Source: Paraburkholderia atlantica
GTDB taxonomy: Bacteria; Pseudomonadota; Gammaproteobacteria; Burkholderiales; Burkholderiaceae
Length of the DNA stretch: 64,000 bases
Assembly (NCBI RefSeq): GCF_009362785.1
Contig: NZ_WHNQ01000001.1
Span: 124,001-188,000 of the forward strand
Reading direction: 5' to 3'
Position numbers and translations under genes: made by a program. The notes under the pieces were generated by a model that worked only from the letters and a program-made list of their open reading frames with translations, ran no database searches and had not been told where the DNA came from. Position 1 is the first letter of the stretch. Each line of letters opens with the position of its first letter. This document shows, piece by piece, positions 8,915 to 17,845 of the stretch.

Positions 8915-9447
8915 GATTGCGTTCGCCTGGCGTTCCGATGGGTGATCGGCTGCGGCTCGTCGCGGCCGGCGCGCTATGCGTCGGCGCGAGCCTGCTAGCG
9001 AGCGGCTGCGCGTCGATCGGCGCCGCGAGCGGCGCGGCGGCGGGTGTCGCTTCGGGCCTCGTGACCAGCAATCCGGCCATCGCGTTCGGCGTCGGCGTGG
9101 CCGTGCAGGCAGCCACCGACGAAGCGGTCGCGCGCTACATGCGCAGCATGCACAAGGATCAGCAGGATCTGATGGCGGCGCTGGTCGGCACGATGCCGGT
9201 CGGCGAAACGAAACCCTGGTCGGTCAAACACACGTTGCCGATCGAAAACGGTCACGGCCAGGTGCGCGTAACGCGCGCGGTCAACTCGGCGCTGGCGCTG
9301 TGCAAAGACTTCGTGTTCTCGGTGCAGGACGGCGACGGCCCGAACGCGCCCGAGAGGTGGTTCACGGCGAGCGCGTGCCAGCAGGACAAGGGTTGGAAGT
9401 GGGCGACGGCCGAACCGGCGGTCGCACGCTGGGGCAACCTGCAATAA
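8911..9447 (+). CDS. Putative lipoprotein, second of a paralogous pair
   Basis: A 178-residue lipoprotein: signal segment LVAAGALCVGASLLASGC with lipobox ASGC, a Gly/Ala-rich stretch (IGAASGAAAGVASGLV), then the same C-terminal domain as the preceding protein with conserved Cys in LCKD and ACQQ. The ATG at 8911 overlaps the upstream TGA by two bases, and it is preferred over the in-frame ATG at 8866, which would lie inside the upstream gene. Tandem paralogues coupled like this suggest a hetero-oligomeric envelope component. The unit ends at the strong hairpin 9452-9479. Confidence 0.75.
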   Translation: MRLRSPGVPMGDRLRLVAAGALCVGASLLASGCASIGAASGAAAGVASGLVTSNPAIAFGVGVAVQAATDEAVARYMRSMHKDQQDLMAALVGTMPVGETKPWSVKHTLPIENGHGQVRVTRAVNSALALCKDFVFSVQDGDGPNAPERWFTASACQQDKGWKWATAEPAVARWGNLQ

Positions 9448-9479
9448 AAAAGCGGCGAGGCTTTCCTCGCCGCTTTTTT
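9446..9479. terminator. Bidirectional intrinsic terminator
   Basis: Stem GCGGCGAGG (9452-9460) with 9465-9473, loop CTTT, followed by six T residues and preceded by six A residues. It lies between the convergent lipoprotein pair and ABC importer operon. Confidence 0.9.
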
Positions 9480-9514
9480 GTCCGAACCGCGTTCGTTTCC
9501 GCGACGACCCGGAC

Positions 9515-10861
9515 TTAAGACTCCACGTCTTCCAGACTGAAGATTTCAGTCTGATCGTTGTACGAGAAGATCTCGCCGTAACGGCCCCAGTTGATCACCG
9601 CGTCGAGCGTCTCTTCGGCCGCGCTGTCCGACAGGAAGTCTTCCAGTTCCTGCTCGAAGCGCACGCGCGGCGCGCGATGTCCCGGCCGCTCGTTCAACAC
9701 CTTCTTGATCCGCGCCGCGAGCGGCACATGCCGCAGCAGATGCTCGGCGAACATCATCTTCCGTTCCTGCGTACCGAATTCAGAGAACACGCGCGCCGGC
9801 GGCGTCAGGAAAATGTCGCCCTCGCGCACGTCGGCGAAACCGAGGTGCTGCAGCACTTCGGCGATCGGGAACAGATCGTCGACCTCCAGATGCAGCGAGC
9901 GCGCGATTTCCGGCATGTCCGCGCGGCCGTGATACGGCGCGGCGGCGAGCGTTTCGATCAGACCGGCCATCAGGTTGGTCGACACGTGCGGCAGCCAGCT
10001 GCCGAGTTCGAGCCCCTTCCTGGTCTTTTCATCGGTCTGGCGCGCGGTCATCTTCGCGTAGATCTCGTCGACGAGACGACGGAACGCCGGGTCCAGACGA
10101 TTGCGCGGATGCTTGAACGGCACCTTGATCTCGGCGATCACGCGGCCCGGATTCGACGACAGCACCAGAATGCGGTCGCACATGAACACCGCTTCCTCGA
10201 TGTTGTGCGTGACGATCAGCACCGCCTTGATCGGCATGCGGCCCTGCGTCCACAGATCGAGCAGGTCGGTACGCAGCGTTTCGGCGGTCAGCACGTCGAG
10301 CGCGGAGAACGGCTCGTCCATCAGCAACAGCGTCGGATCGACGACGAGCGCGCGCGCGAAGCCGACGCGCTGGCGCATGCCGCCCGACAGCTCGCGCGGA
10401 TACGCGTTTTCGAAGCCGTCGAGACCGATCAGGTCGATCGCCGCGAGCGCGCGCGTGCGCCGCTCCGACGCGCCGACGCCTTGCGCTTCGAGACCCGCTT
10501 CCACGTTCTGCAGCACGGTCAGCCACGGAAACAGCGCGAAGGTCTGGAACACCATCGCGACGCCTTTCGCCGGGCCTTCGAGCGGCTTGCCCATGTATGT
10601 GACTTCGCCGTCGGTCGGCTCGATCAGGCCCGCGATGATACGCAACAGCGTCGACTTGCCCGAGCCCGAACGGCCGAGCAGACCGACGATCTCGCCCTCG
10701 CGCAGCGACAGATTCGCGTCGTCGAGGACGAGCAGTTCACCCTGAGTCTTGTTGAAGCCGCGGCACACGTCCTTGACGCGCAGGATTTCCTCGCCGAGGC
10801 GCGGGGGCTTCGGCGGCGTCTGGATCGGCGCGGCGGTCATAGCAGCTTTAGGATTTTGCAT
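9515..10861 (-). CDS. NitT/TauT-type ABC transporter ATPase with AAA-associated C-terminal domain
   Basis: A 448-residue ATP-binding subunit. The ATPase part (about 28-270) has Walker A GRSGSGKST (63-71), signature LSGGMRQRV, Walker B LLLMDEPFSALD and the H-loop VTHN, closest in style to nitrate/sulphonate/bicarbonate importers. It is much longer than usual (about 260); the extra C-terminal 150 residues look like the AAA-associated domain found on a subset of these ATPases. The start at 10861 has AAGG nine bases upstream. It lies 19 bp downstream of the permease gene and is co-transcribed with it. No substrate-binding protein gene is next to it, so the substrate is unknown. Confidence 0.9.
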   Translation of the reverse strand: MQNPKAAMTAAPIQTPPKPPRLGEEILRVKDVCRGFNKTQGELLVLDDANLSLREGEIVGLLGRSGSGKSTLLRIIAGLIEPTDGEVTYMGKPLEGPAKGVAMVFQTFALFPWLTVLQNVEAGLEAQGVGASERRTRALAAIDLIGLDGFENAYPRELSGGMRQRVGFARALVVDPTLLLMDEPFSALDVLTAETLRTDLLDLWTQGRMPIKAVLIVTHNIEEAVFMCDRILVLSSNPGRVIAEIKVPFKHPRNRLDPAFRRLVDEIYAKMTARQTDEKTRKGLELGSWLPHVSTNLMAGLIETLAAAPYHGRADMPEIARSLHLEVDDLFPIAEVLQHLGFADVREGDIFLTPPARVFSEFGTQERKMMFAEHLLRHVPLAARIKKVLNERPGHRAPRVRFEQELEDFLSDSAAEETLDAVINWGRYGEIFSYNDQTEIFSLEDVES

Positions 10862-10880
10862 CGCGTTAAGCCTTCATTTC

Positions 10881-12632
10881 TCAATCTAGACGGAGCTTGC
10901 CTTCGGCGTAGGCGTACATCGGACGCCACAGCAGACGGTTGAACAGGGTCACGAACAGGGACATCACGGCGATGCCCACGATGATCTTCGGATAGTCGCC
11001 CGCCGCGGTGGTCTGCGCGATATAGGCGCCAAGGCCATGCGCGGCGAGCTTGGTATCGCCCCACTGCACGAACTCGGCAACGATGCTCGCGTTCCACGCC
11101 CCGCCCGACGCGGTGATCGCGCCGGTCACGTAGTACGGGAAAATGCCCGGCAGCATCGCTTGACGCCACCACTGCCAGCCGCGAATGTGGAAATTCTTGG
11201 CCGCCTCGCGGTAGTCGTTCGGATACGAGCTCGCACCGGCAATCACGTTGAACAGGATATACCACTGCGTGCCGAGCACGATCAGCGGCGACAGCCAGAT
11301 GTCCGGATTCAGGTGAAAGCGCACGATGACGATCACGAACACCGGGAACAGCAGGTTCGCCGGGAACGCCGCGAGGAACTGCGCGAGCGGCTGCACCTTT
11401 TCCGCGAGCGCCGGGCGCAGGCCAATCAGCACGCCGACCGGCACCCAGATCACCGAAGCGATCGCGATCAGCACGACCACGCGCAGCAGCGTGATCAGAC
11501 CCAGCAAGAACACGTGGCCGATCTCGTCGAGCGTCACGCCGGTGCGCACATACAGAAACACGCGGTACACCACGTACACCGTGGCGAGCAGCACGATCGC
11601 CGCCCAGATGATGTCGCCGAGCTTCGAGTTCTTCTCGCGCTGCGGGATGTGAAAGCGCGGTGCGCTGAACGCCGGCAACTGGAAACGCACCCGAGCCGCG
11701 CGCGCGAACATCCAGCCGAGCGGCACGAGCAGCCGGTGAATCAGCCGCGTGCGGCGGATCAGGTCGAGCAGCCACGATTCCGGCGCGTCGCCCGAGCTCG
11801 TGAACTCCATGCGGAACTTGTCGGCCCACGCGACGAGCGGACGGAACAGCAGCTGGTCGTAGGCGAGAATCACGACCGTCATCGCGAGGATGACCCAGCC
11901 GATCGCGTGCAGGTTCTTGTCGCTGATCGCCTGCGCGAGGTAAGCGCCGATGCCCGGCAGCGTGATCGTGTTGTTGCCGACCGTAATCGCTTCGGAAGCG
12001 ACCACGAAGAACCAGCCGCCCGACATCGACATCATCATGTTCCAGATCAGGCCCGGCATCGAGAACGGCACTTCGAGTTTCCAGAAGCGCTGCCACGAGG
12101 TCAGGTGAAAGCCGCGCGACACTTCATCGAGATCGCGCGGCACCGTGCGCAGCGACTGATAGAAGCTGAACGTCATGTTCCACGCCTGGCTCGTGAAGAT
12201 CGCGAAGATCGCGGCGAGCTCGGCGCCGAGCACGCGGCCCGGGAACATCGCGAGGAAGAACGTGACCGTAAACGAGATGTAGCCGAGCACCGGCACCGAC
12301 TGCAGGATGTCGAGAATCGGCACCAGCACGAGACCGGCGCGGCGGCTCTTGGCGGCCAGCGTCCCGTAGACCAGCGTGAATATCAGCGACGCGACCATCG
12401 CAGCGAGCATGCGCAGCGTGGTGCGCATCGCGTATTCGGGCAGGTTGGCCGGATCGAGCGAGATCGCCTGGGTCTTTAGCGTCGACATCGGCGCGAGCGT
12501 CTCGTGAAAGCCGATCGACGCCATCGCGATCAGACAGATGATCAGCGGGAATGCAACGAAGTCCCAGCGGTTGGGCAACACCCGCCATGCCGACGCATTG
12601 GCGGTGCGCTTCAGGTTGAAGCTGAAATCCAT
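10881..12632 (-). CDS. ABC transporter permease, two BPD modules in one chain
   Basis: A 583-residue membrane protein with two binding-protein-dependent permease modules. Each has its own cytoplasmic EAA loop for the ATPase: the first around residues 168-190 (EVSRGFHLTSWQRFWKLEVP), the second around 475-497 (EAAKNFHIRGWQWWRQAMLP). A single chain therefore supplies what is usually a dimer of about 260-residue permeases. The ATG at 12632 (MDFSFNLKRT) has GAGGG close upstream; the longer open frame to 12824 is not supported. It is the first gene of a two-gene operon with the ATPase. Confidence 0.9.
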   Translation of the reverse strand: MDFSFNLKRTANASAWRVLPNRWDFVAFPLIICLIAMASIGFHETLAPMSTLKTQAISLDPANLPEYAMRTTLRMLAAMVASLIFTLVYGTLAAKSRRAGLVLVPILDILQSVPVLGYISFTVTFFLAMFPGRVLGAELAAIFAIFTSQAWNMTFSFYQSLRTVPRDLDEVSRGFHLTSWQRFWKLEVPFSMPGLIWNMMMSMSGGWFFVVASEAITVGNNTITLPGIGAYLAQAISDKNLHAIGWVILAMTVVILAYDQLLFRPLVAWADKFRMEFTSSGDAPESWLLDLIRRTRLIHRLLVPLGWMFARAARVRFQLPAFSAPRFHIPQREKNSKLGDIIWAAIVLLATVYVVYRVFLYVRTGVTLDEIGHVFLLGLITLLRVVVLIAIASVIWVPVGVLIGLRPALAEKVQPLAQFLAAFPANLLFPVFVIVIVRFHLNPDIWLSPLIVLGTQWYILFNVIAGASSYPNDYREAAKNFHIRGWQWWRQAMLPGIFPYYVTGAITASGGAWNASIVAEFVQWGDTKLAAHGLGAYIAQTTAAGDYPKIIVGIAVMSLFVTLFNRLLWRPMYAYAEGKLRLD

Positions 12633-13412
12633 CAGATGCCCTCCCTCTTGAAACAGGCATTCGAACGCTCGAAGGAGGCCGCGGCTGCTCCGCGGCGGTC
12701 TATGGGTCGGTCCGGAAAGCGGAAATCGGGCATGGCAAAACGCGCGTGCGTGGTAAATCGTTAGCGTTGGAGACACATGGGCCGGCAATGGACAGCTACG
12801 TGGACGCGTCGCCCACGACCACAACCATCACGCCGAACTCCTGTCGCCGCGTGCGCCGCCCGAGGGCTGGCGGGCTTTCCTCGTTTTGGACGGCACGACA
12901 CTACACCATCCTATGTTTCAGGCACAACCTTTCGCCGCAAATCGCGAGACGGCGTCGCAAGGCCGTGGCGTAAGGCTTCAGCAAGCCCTGGCACGCGCCG
13001 CCGCGCCGCACTGTATCCCGCTCGCGCGTACTTCAGCGTGACACGTCGCGGGGCTGTCTCGCGACGTGGCGCGCAAGCCACATCGGCGCGACACCGCGGC
13101 CGTCGCCGCTCATTCGCTCCATCCGTCGACACAGCTATCAAGAATGCCGCGCGGCTGCCGTTAAGAATCTAATCGGCGCGGCATATGCAGACAGCATCCC
13201 ACCAATAACGGTGGCAACGTGCTTCGCGACGGTTAAAATCGGGAAACGACGTACCTGTTTATCAGCGGTTCATCCGGGCATGGCGACGACGCAGCGCACG
13301 TCGCTCGTGGCGGAACGAAACCGCAGCTGACGCAGATAACGACACAGCGTTGAGAGCGCGCTGCCCACCAACAAGCAAGTTGCATGTCACAGCCAGACGG
13401 ATCAGAGGGTCG
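12633..13412. other. 780-bp intergenic region
   Basis: Lies between the divergent ABC importer and diguanylate cyclase genes. I see no gene with a ribosome site and protein-like composition. A possible promoter for the cyclase is listed separately at 13211-13239. Confidence 0.4.
13211..13239 (+). promoter_or_regulatory. Candidate sigma-70 promoter for the diguanylate cyclase gene
   Basis: GTGGCA (13211-13216) and TAAAAT (13234-13239) with a 17-base spacer. The -10 fits well and the -35 matches four of six positions. The start codon is 174 bp downstream. This is pattern matching only. Confidence 0.3.
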
Positions 13413-15104
13413 ATGAACAGGACAACCTTGCGCCAGATTGCCGGGCCGGTCAGCTTCGTGCTGATCGTCCTCGCCTGCTGGTTCGTGGCTGGCATGGTCG
13501 CGGACCGGATGGTACAGCAAGAGCTGGACGCGGCGTTGCACACGCAGCGGCAAATGTCCACGTCGATCGTCGACAACATGGCCGAAGTGATTGCCAGCGA
13601 CCTCGCGATGTCCCGCGCCATCCCCGCAACCATGGCCGAAATGGACGTGGTCCAGCGTGCCCTCGTGCAATCGCAGAATTATGCCGCGAACAGCGAGGCG
13701 GCGGAACCCGCCTTGCGGGCCGCGTTGCTGAAGGACCCGCAGATGGCGGCGGTCAGCAGGTTCCTGCATGAAGCGCAAGGCTTCTCCGGGCTCGATCAGG
13801 TCTGGATCGTCAATGCGAACGGCATCTGCGTCGCTTCCAGCAGCACGATGTCGAACCCCGAGGGTGCGCAGCAATCGTTCGTCGGCGTGGATATGCGCGC
13901 GCGCGGCTATCTGACGAGCGCACTGCTCGGCGCATTCGCCGAAGCGTACGGGGTCGGTCGCGCGAGCGGCGAGCCGGGCATCTTCATCGCCGCGCCGGTG
14001 TACTCGGACGGGCTGCTGGTCGGCGCGGTGGTCGCCAAGGTCGGCATCGCGCGACTGCGCCACTGGGTCGCGCACGCGGGCACCTTCGTCTCTGACGACA
14101 ACGGCGTCATCATCATGGCGCACAACAGCGCGCTCGAAGGCCACGCGTTGCCGAACTCGCGCGTCACGCAGATGAGCCCGACCGAGCGGCGCATCATCTA
14201 CCGCCGCGAGACGTTCCCCGACATGCTGATCCGCGAAGACACGCAAGTGCGCGAGCAGGCGCCGTGGGTGCCGGCGTCGGTCGCCGCGCAGCTGTTCGGC
14301 ATGATCGAGCAGCCGACCCCGGCGCTCTATCAGAACCGCGGCGGCCTGAACTCGGGGCTCTCCGCGCATCTGGTCGATCCGCTCGCCGCGTGGCCGGAGC
14401 TGCTGCGCAATCACAAGCGCGATCATCTGCTAGTGTTCCTGACACTGTCCGGCACCGTCGCGCTCGCGTGGGTGATCACGGTGTCCTACGTGCGCGAGCG
14501 GCGCCATCACCGCGCGACACGCGATCTCGCCGAGCAGTTGCAGTCGGCCAATACGCTGCTGTCGGCGGAGGCGCGGCACGATGCGTTGACCGGCGCGCTG
14601 TCGCGGCGCTATTTCCTCGACCTGCTGCGCCATGAGATCGATCGCGCGCACGCGGACCGCGAGCCGCTGTGCATGGCGATCGCCGATCTCGACCACTTCA
14701 AGCAGATCAACGACCGCTTCGGCCATGCCGCCGGCGACCGCGCGCTCGAACATTTCGTCGATACATGTCGCGCCGAGCTGCGCAGCTCCGACGCAATCGG
14801 CCGGCTCGGCGGCGAGGAGTTCGGCCTGCTGCTGCCGGCCACCGATTTGGCAGGCGGGCGCGAGGTGGTCGAGCGTCTGCGGCTGCGGTTGAAAGCGATG
14901 CCCTCGCCGAAGCTGCCGGCCTCGGCGGGGCTGAGCGTGAGCATCGGCATCACCGAGCTGTCGCTCGATGATCTGCCCGAGCGCCTGATGAGCCGTGCCG
15001 ACACCGCGCTGTACGCGGCAAAAACCGGCGGGCGCGATCGCACCGAAGCACTGCCGCCCGACGATACCGCGCCGCCTGCGCGCACGGCGATGAATGCGTG
15101 GTGA
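13413..15104 (+). CDS. Membrane-bound diguanylate cyclase with periplasmic sensor (GGDEF)
   Basis: A 563-residue c-di-GMP synthase. The first membrane helix (about 11-30) is followed by a large periplasmic domain (about 31-337) of the dCache/DctB-like type, a second helix (about 338-360), a short helical linker, and a GGDEF domain with the active-site motif GGEEF at about 466-470. An inhibitory RxxD site, RSSD, lies five residues before it (457-460), so product inhibition is expected. There is no EAL domain. The ATG at 13413 (MNRTTLRQ) has AGAGGG upstream; the longer frame from 13350 is less likely. The sensor ligand is unknown; similar domains bind C4-dicarboxylates or amino acids. Confidence 0.92.
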   Translation: MNRTTLRQIAGPVSFVLIVLACWFVAGMVADRMVQQELDAALHTQRQMSTSIVDNMAEVIASDLAMSRAIPATMAEMDVVQRALVQSQNYAANSEAAEPALRAALLKDPQMAAVSRFLHEAQGFSGLDQVWIVNANGICVASSSTMSNPEGAQQSFVGVDMRARGYLTSALLGAFAEAYGVGRASGEPGIFIAAPVYSDGLLVGAVVAKVGIARLRHWVAHAGTFVSDDNGVIIMAHNSALEGHALPNSRVTQMSPTERRIIYRRETFPDMLIREDTQVREQAPWVPASVAAQLFGMIEQPTPALYQNRGGLNSGLSAHLVDPLAAWPELLRNHKRDHLLVFLTLSGTVALAWVITVSYVRERRHHRATRDLAEQLQSANTLLSAEARHDALTGALSRRYFLDLLRHEIDRAHADREPLCMAIADLDHFKQINDRFGHAAGDRALEHFVDTCRAELRSSDAIGRLGGEEFGLLLPATDLAGGREVVERLRLRLKAMPSPKLPASAGLSVSIGITELSLDDLPERLMSRADTALYAAKTGGRDRTEALPPDDTAPPARTAMNAW

Positions 15105-15274
15105 ATGCCTGACGCTCGCGGAAATACTCAGCGCGCGTCGGTATCGCCCTCTCCGTTTAGCCAACCCACGCCAACACCCTGCCCGCGCTAAAACGACGCC
15201 GGGCTTCACGCAGCGAAGCAGGTATCATCGATCCTGATATCGGATTGTCACTATCGCACTAACGGGAGATTCGA

Positions 15275-15541
15275 ATGAAGGGAAATCTGGTGATCGTCTG
15301 TCGCGATCAGGACGCTGAGGCATTCGACCATCTGCTCGCCGAATACGGCGCGTTCCAGACGCGTCTGTCGTCGACCGCGTGGTATCTGAAACTGGAAGTC
15401 GCGCCGGAACTGATTCAGGAGGAAATACTCGCGCGCCTCGGCAAATATACGACGCACTATATTTTCGAGGCGGAATCGGTGACGTGGAATACCGTCGACA
15501 GCGAAACGGCGAACGCATTGAATACGTTGTTTTCGGACTGA
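15275..15541 (+). CDS. Small hypothetical protein, possible SinR/Cas2-like fold
   Basis: An 88-residue protein with start MKGNLVIVCRDQD after a GGGAG ribosome site. The pattern is a beta strand (NLVIVC), helix (DAEAFDHLLAEYG), strand (TAWYLKLEV), helix (ELIQEEILARLG) and strand (HYIFEAESVTWNT). The central STAWYLK and the late SVTWNT resemble small SinR-type proteins, which share a ferredoxin-like fold with Cas2. This is a similarity by eye, not a proven assignment. It stands alone, 170 bp after the cyclase gene, and there is no CRISPR array in the window. Confidence 0.6.
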   Translation: MKGNLVIVCRDQDAEAFDHLLAEYGAFQTRLSSTAWYLKLEVAPELIQEEILARLGKYTTHYIFEAESVTWNTVDSETANALNTLFSD

Positions 15542-15601
15542 CCTCTCGCCGCTCGCGATGCCGACGCCCCGCGCGCGCATCGCGACGCCAACACCCTGCT
15601 C

Positions 15602-16918
15602 CTACCAGGCGTTTTCCGATGCCGTCGCGACGCGCGGCAGCACTTCGAACGGAAAGCTCATCAACACCCGCAGACCGCGGCCGCCGTGATTGCCGATTTG
15701 CCACTCACCGCCCGCGCGCCGCACCAGCCGCTCGACGATCGCAAGGCCCAGCCCGCTATGGCCGTTGCCGCCGCGCGCCGGATCGAGCCGCACGAACGGC
15801 CGGCTGGCGCTGATCAGGTCCTGGGCGGCGATGCCCTTGCCGTTGTCGCTGATGGATAGCGTAAAGCCCTCCGGTGTGCGCGCGGTCGCTACAACCACCG
15901 GCGGCGCCCCATATGCATGCGCGTTGTCGATCAGATTCGACAGGATCCGGTCGAGCGTGGCGGCCGGCAACAGAAACGACGGCCCGGCGTTCAGCTCCGT
16001 GTAAACGGTCGGAGCATCGCTGGTCACCGCCCGATAGCTGCGCACGACACGCTCGCACTGCGCATCGACTTCCACGGGTTCGCTGCGGTCTGCTCCGTCG
16101 TGCGCGAACAGCAGGAACTGCTCGACGATATGCGTCATCGAATCGACGTCGCGCACGACGCCGTCGCGCGTCTTCGCGTCGTCCATCATTTCGGCGCGCA
16201 GCCGCAGACGTGCGAGCGGCGTCTTCAGGTCATGCGCGACACCGGCCAGCATCACCGCGCGATCGTTCTCGGTGCGCGCGACTTCCTGCACCATCTGATT
16301 GAAGCCGTGCGTGAGTTGCCGCAATTCGCGCGGCCCGCGCTCGGGCACCGGCGGCACCGGCAGCCCGCGGCCGAAGCGCGCCACCGCCTGCGCGAGCAAG
16401 CGCAGTGGCCGCTGCAGCGCCCACGCGGCGAACAGCGCCGCCATCACCGCAAACGAGAAAATAATGGCGAGCCACAACACCGTGCGGTCGAGCGAGCGCG
16501 GCATGCGCAGCGGCTGAACCGGCACGACGATCCAGTTTTGATCAGTCGCGGCGCGCACCCATAGCATGGGCGGTCCGCCGGGCGGACCGACGCGCACCTG
16601 GGTATCGGCCGGCATGCGGTCGCGCACGTCCTCGACGAAACGCTCGAGCGGCGGTGGCATGTTCGCGCTGGCTGCCGGCACGTCCGGGCTCGCCGGGTCG
16701 ACTAGCTTCACGCGCGACGGCAACGGTTGATCCGGTGTGCGAGCGACGTGCTGACGCACCGCGTCGACGAGGAAGGTCGCTTCCTCGACCGCGTAGCGCG
16801 TTTGCAGTTGCGAACGTTCGAGCCGCATCAGCGCATACCACGCGAAATGCGACAGCATCAGCACCGCGACGACGAGCAGCGCGAGCCGCCCGAATAGCGA
16901 ATCAATGGGCCGACGCAT
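15602..16918 (-). CDS. EnvZ-like sensor histidine kinase
   Basis: A 438-residue inner-membrane kinase. Helix 1 (about 10-30) and helix 2 (about 146-168) flank a short periplasmic domain of roughly 115 residues. A HAMP domain follows, then the dimerisation and phosphorylation helix with H229 in AGVAHDLKTPLARLRLR, close to the EnvZ H-box, then the ATPase domain with the N box (NLIDNA), G1 (DNGKGI) and G2 (GHSGLGLAI). Its start overlaps the end of the response-regulator gene by 17 bases, so the pair forms an operon with the regulator first, as in ompR-envZ. The signal is unknown. Confidence 0.92.
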   Translation of the reverse strand: MRRPIDSLFGRLALLVVAVLMLSHFAWYALMRLERSQLQTRYAVEEATFLVDAVRQHVARTPDQPLPSRVKLVDPASPDVPAASANMPPPLERFVEDVRDRMPADTQVRVGPPGGPPMLWVRAATDQNWIVVPVQPLRMPRSLDRTVLWLAIIFSFAVMAALFAAWALQRPLRLLAQAVARFGRGLPVPPVPERGPRELRQLTHGFNQMVQEVARTENDRAVMLAGVAHDLKTPLARLRLRAEMMDDAKTRDGVVRDVDSMTHIVEQFLLFAHDGADRSEPVEVDAQCERVVRSYRAVTSDAPTVYTELNAGPSFLLPAATLDRILSNLIDNAHAYGAPPVVVATARTPEGFTLSISDNGKGIAAQDLISASRPFVRLDPARGGNGHSGLGLAIVERLVRRAGGEWQIGNHGGRGLRVLMSFPFEVLPRVATASENAW

Positions 16919-17627
16919 GCTGCTCGCCGTCCGGCACGAACACGTAACCGCGGCCGCGCACGGTCTGGATGAAGCGCGGTGTGGATGGATCGGTTTCGAG
17001 AATGCGACGCAGGCGCCACACCTGCACGTCGATGCCGCGGTCGGTGCCGTCGTACTCGGGACCGTGCAGCAGTTCCAGCAGGCGCTCGCGCGTGAGCGTG
17101 CGCATGGGGTGATTGACGAAGATCTTCAGCAGCGCGAACTCGCTGCCCGACAGCGTGAGCGGCTTGTCTTCGAGATGCAGCGTGCGCGACTGGAAATCCA
17201 GCGTGAAGCGGCCGAAGCTGAACGGCTCGCGCTGCTCGGGCGCAGCCGCGGACGGCAGCGTGCGGCGCCGCCGCAGCACGGCCTGCACGCGCGCGAGCAG
17301 TTCGCGCGGATTGAACGGTTTGCCAAGGTAGTCGTCCGCGCCGAGTTCGAGGCCGACGATGCGGTCGACGTCGTCCGCGCGCGCGGTCAGCATGATGACG
17401 GGGATATCGTCGCCCGACGCGCGCAGCTTGCGCAGCGCGGTGAGCCCGTCCACGCCGGGCATCATCAGGTCCAGCACGATGAGGTCGGGGCGCTCGCGCT
17501 CGAGGCGCCGTTCGAGCGAGCCCGCGTCGTGCAGCACCGAAACTTCGATGCCCTGGCGGGCCAGATAGTCGCGCAGCAGATCGCGCAGTTCGACGTCGTC
17601 GTCGACGACCAGGATTTGAGTAGCCAT
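16902..17627 (-). CDS. OmpR-like response regulator
   Basis: A 241-residue regulator with a receiver domain (phospho-acceptor D53 in LIVLDLMMPG, plus MLTA and GKPFNP) and a winged-helix DNA-binding domain. It shares long stretches with OmpR: DRIVGLELGADDY, KPFNPRELLAR and the end QTVRGRGYVFVPDG. It is translated just ahead of its kinase gene with overlapping ends. Divergent from it, 218 bp away, is a Spy/CpxP-like periplasmic protein, a likely regulatory target by position. In Escherichia coli such a neighbour belongs to CpxRA, so the pairing here mixes OmpR-type sequence with Cpx-type context. Confidence 0.93.
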   Translation of the reverse strand: MATQILVVDDDVELRDLLRDYLARQGIEVSVLHDAGSLERRLERERPDLIVLDLMMPGVDGLTALRKLRASGDDIPVIMLTARADDVDRIVGLELGADDYLGKPFNPRELLARVQAVLRRRRTLPSAAAPEQREPFSFGRFTLDFQSRTLHLEDKPLTLSGSEFALLKIFVNHPMRTLTRERLLELLHGPEYDGTDRGIDVQVWRLRRILETDPSTPRFIQTVRGRGYVFVPDGEQHASAH

Positions 17628-17845
17628 GGAATGAAGTTTAACGCGCGGCAGAAAGGGATTTCGTTTTCCAAACGGTCTGAAGGGTTACCGGGTGTTACGG
17701 TGAAAGCCGCGCGTAATTGCTGGTAATGGCGGCGTCCTGGCGCGTAACACAGCGGCGCACGCGGTTCTCTACGCTGTGCCTTACCGAGTGCAGGCAGTCC
17801 AAAGACCGGTTGCATCGTCGGCTATTCCATTACAAGGAGCCTCAT

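Noticed and set aside
11037..12479. Plus-strand 480-codon frame antisense to the permease
   Set aside because: Arg/Glu/His-rich shadow of the real membrane protein on the minus strand.
12911..13141. Small minus-strand frame in the gap before the cyclase gene
   Set aside because: No ribosome site and Arg-rich composition; likely noise in a GC-rich gap.
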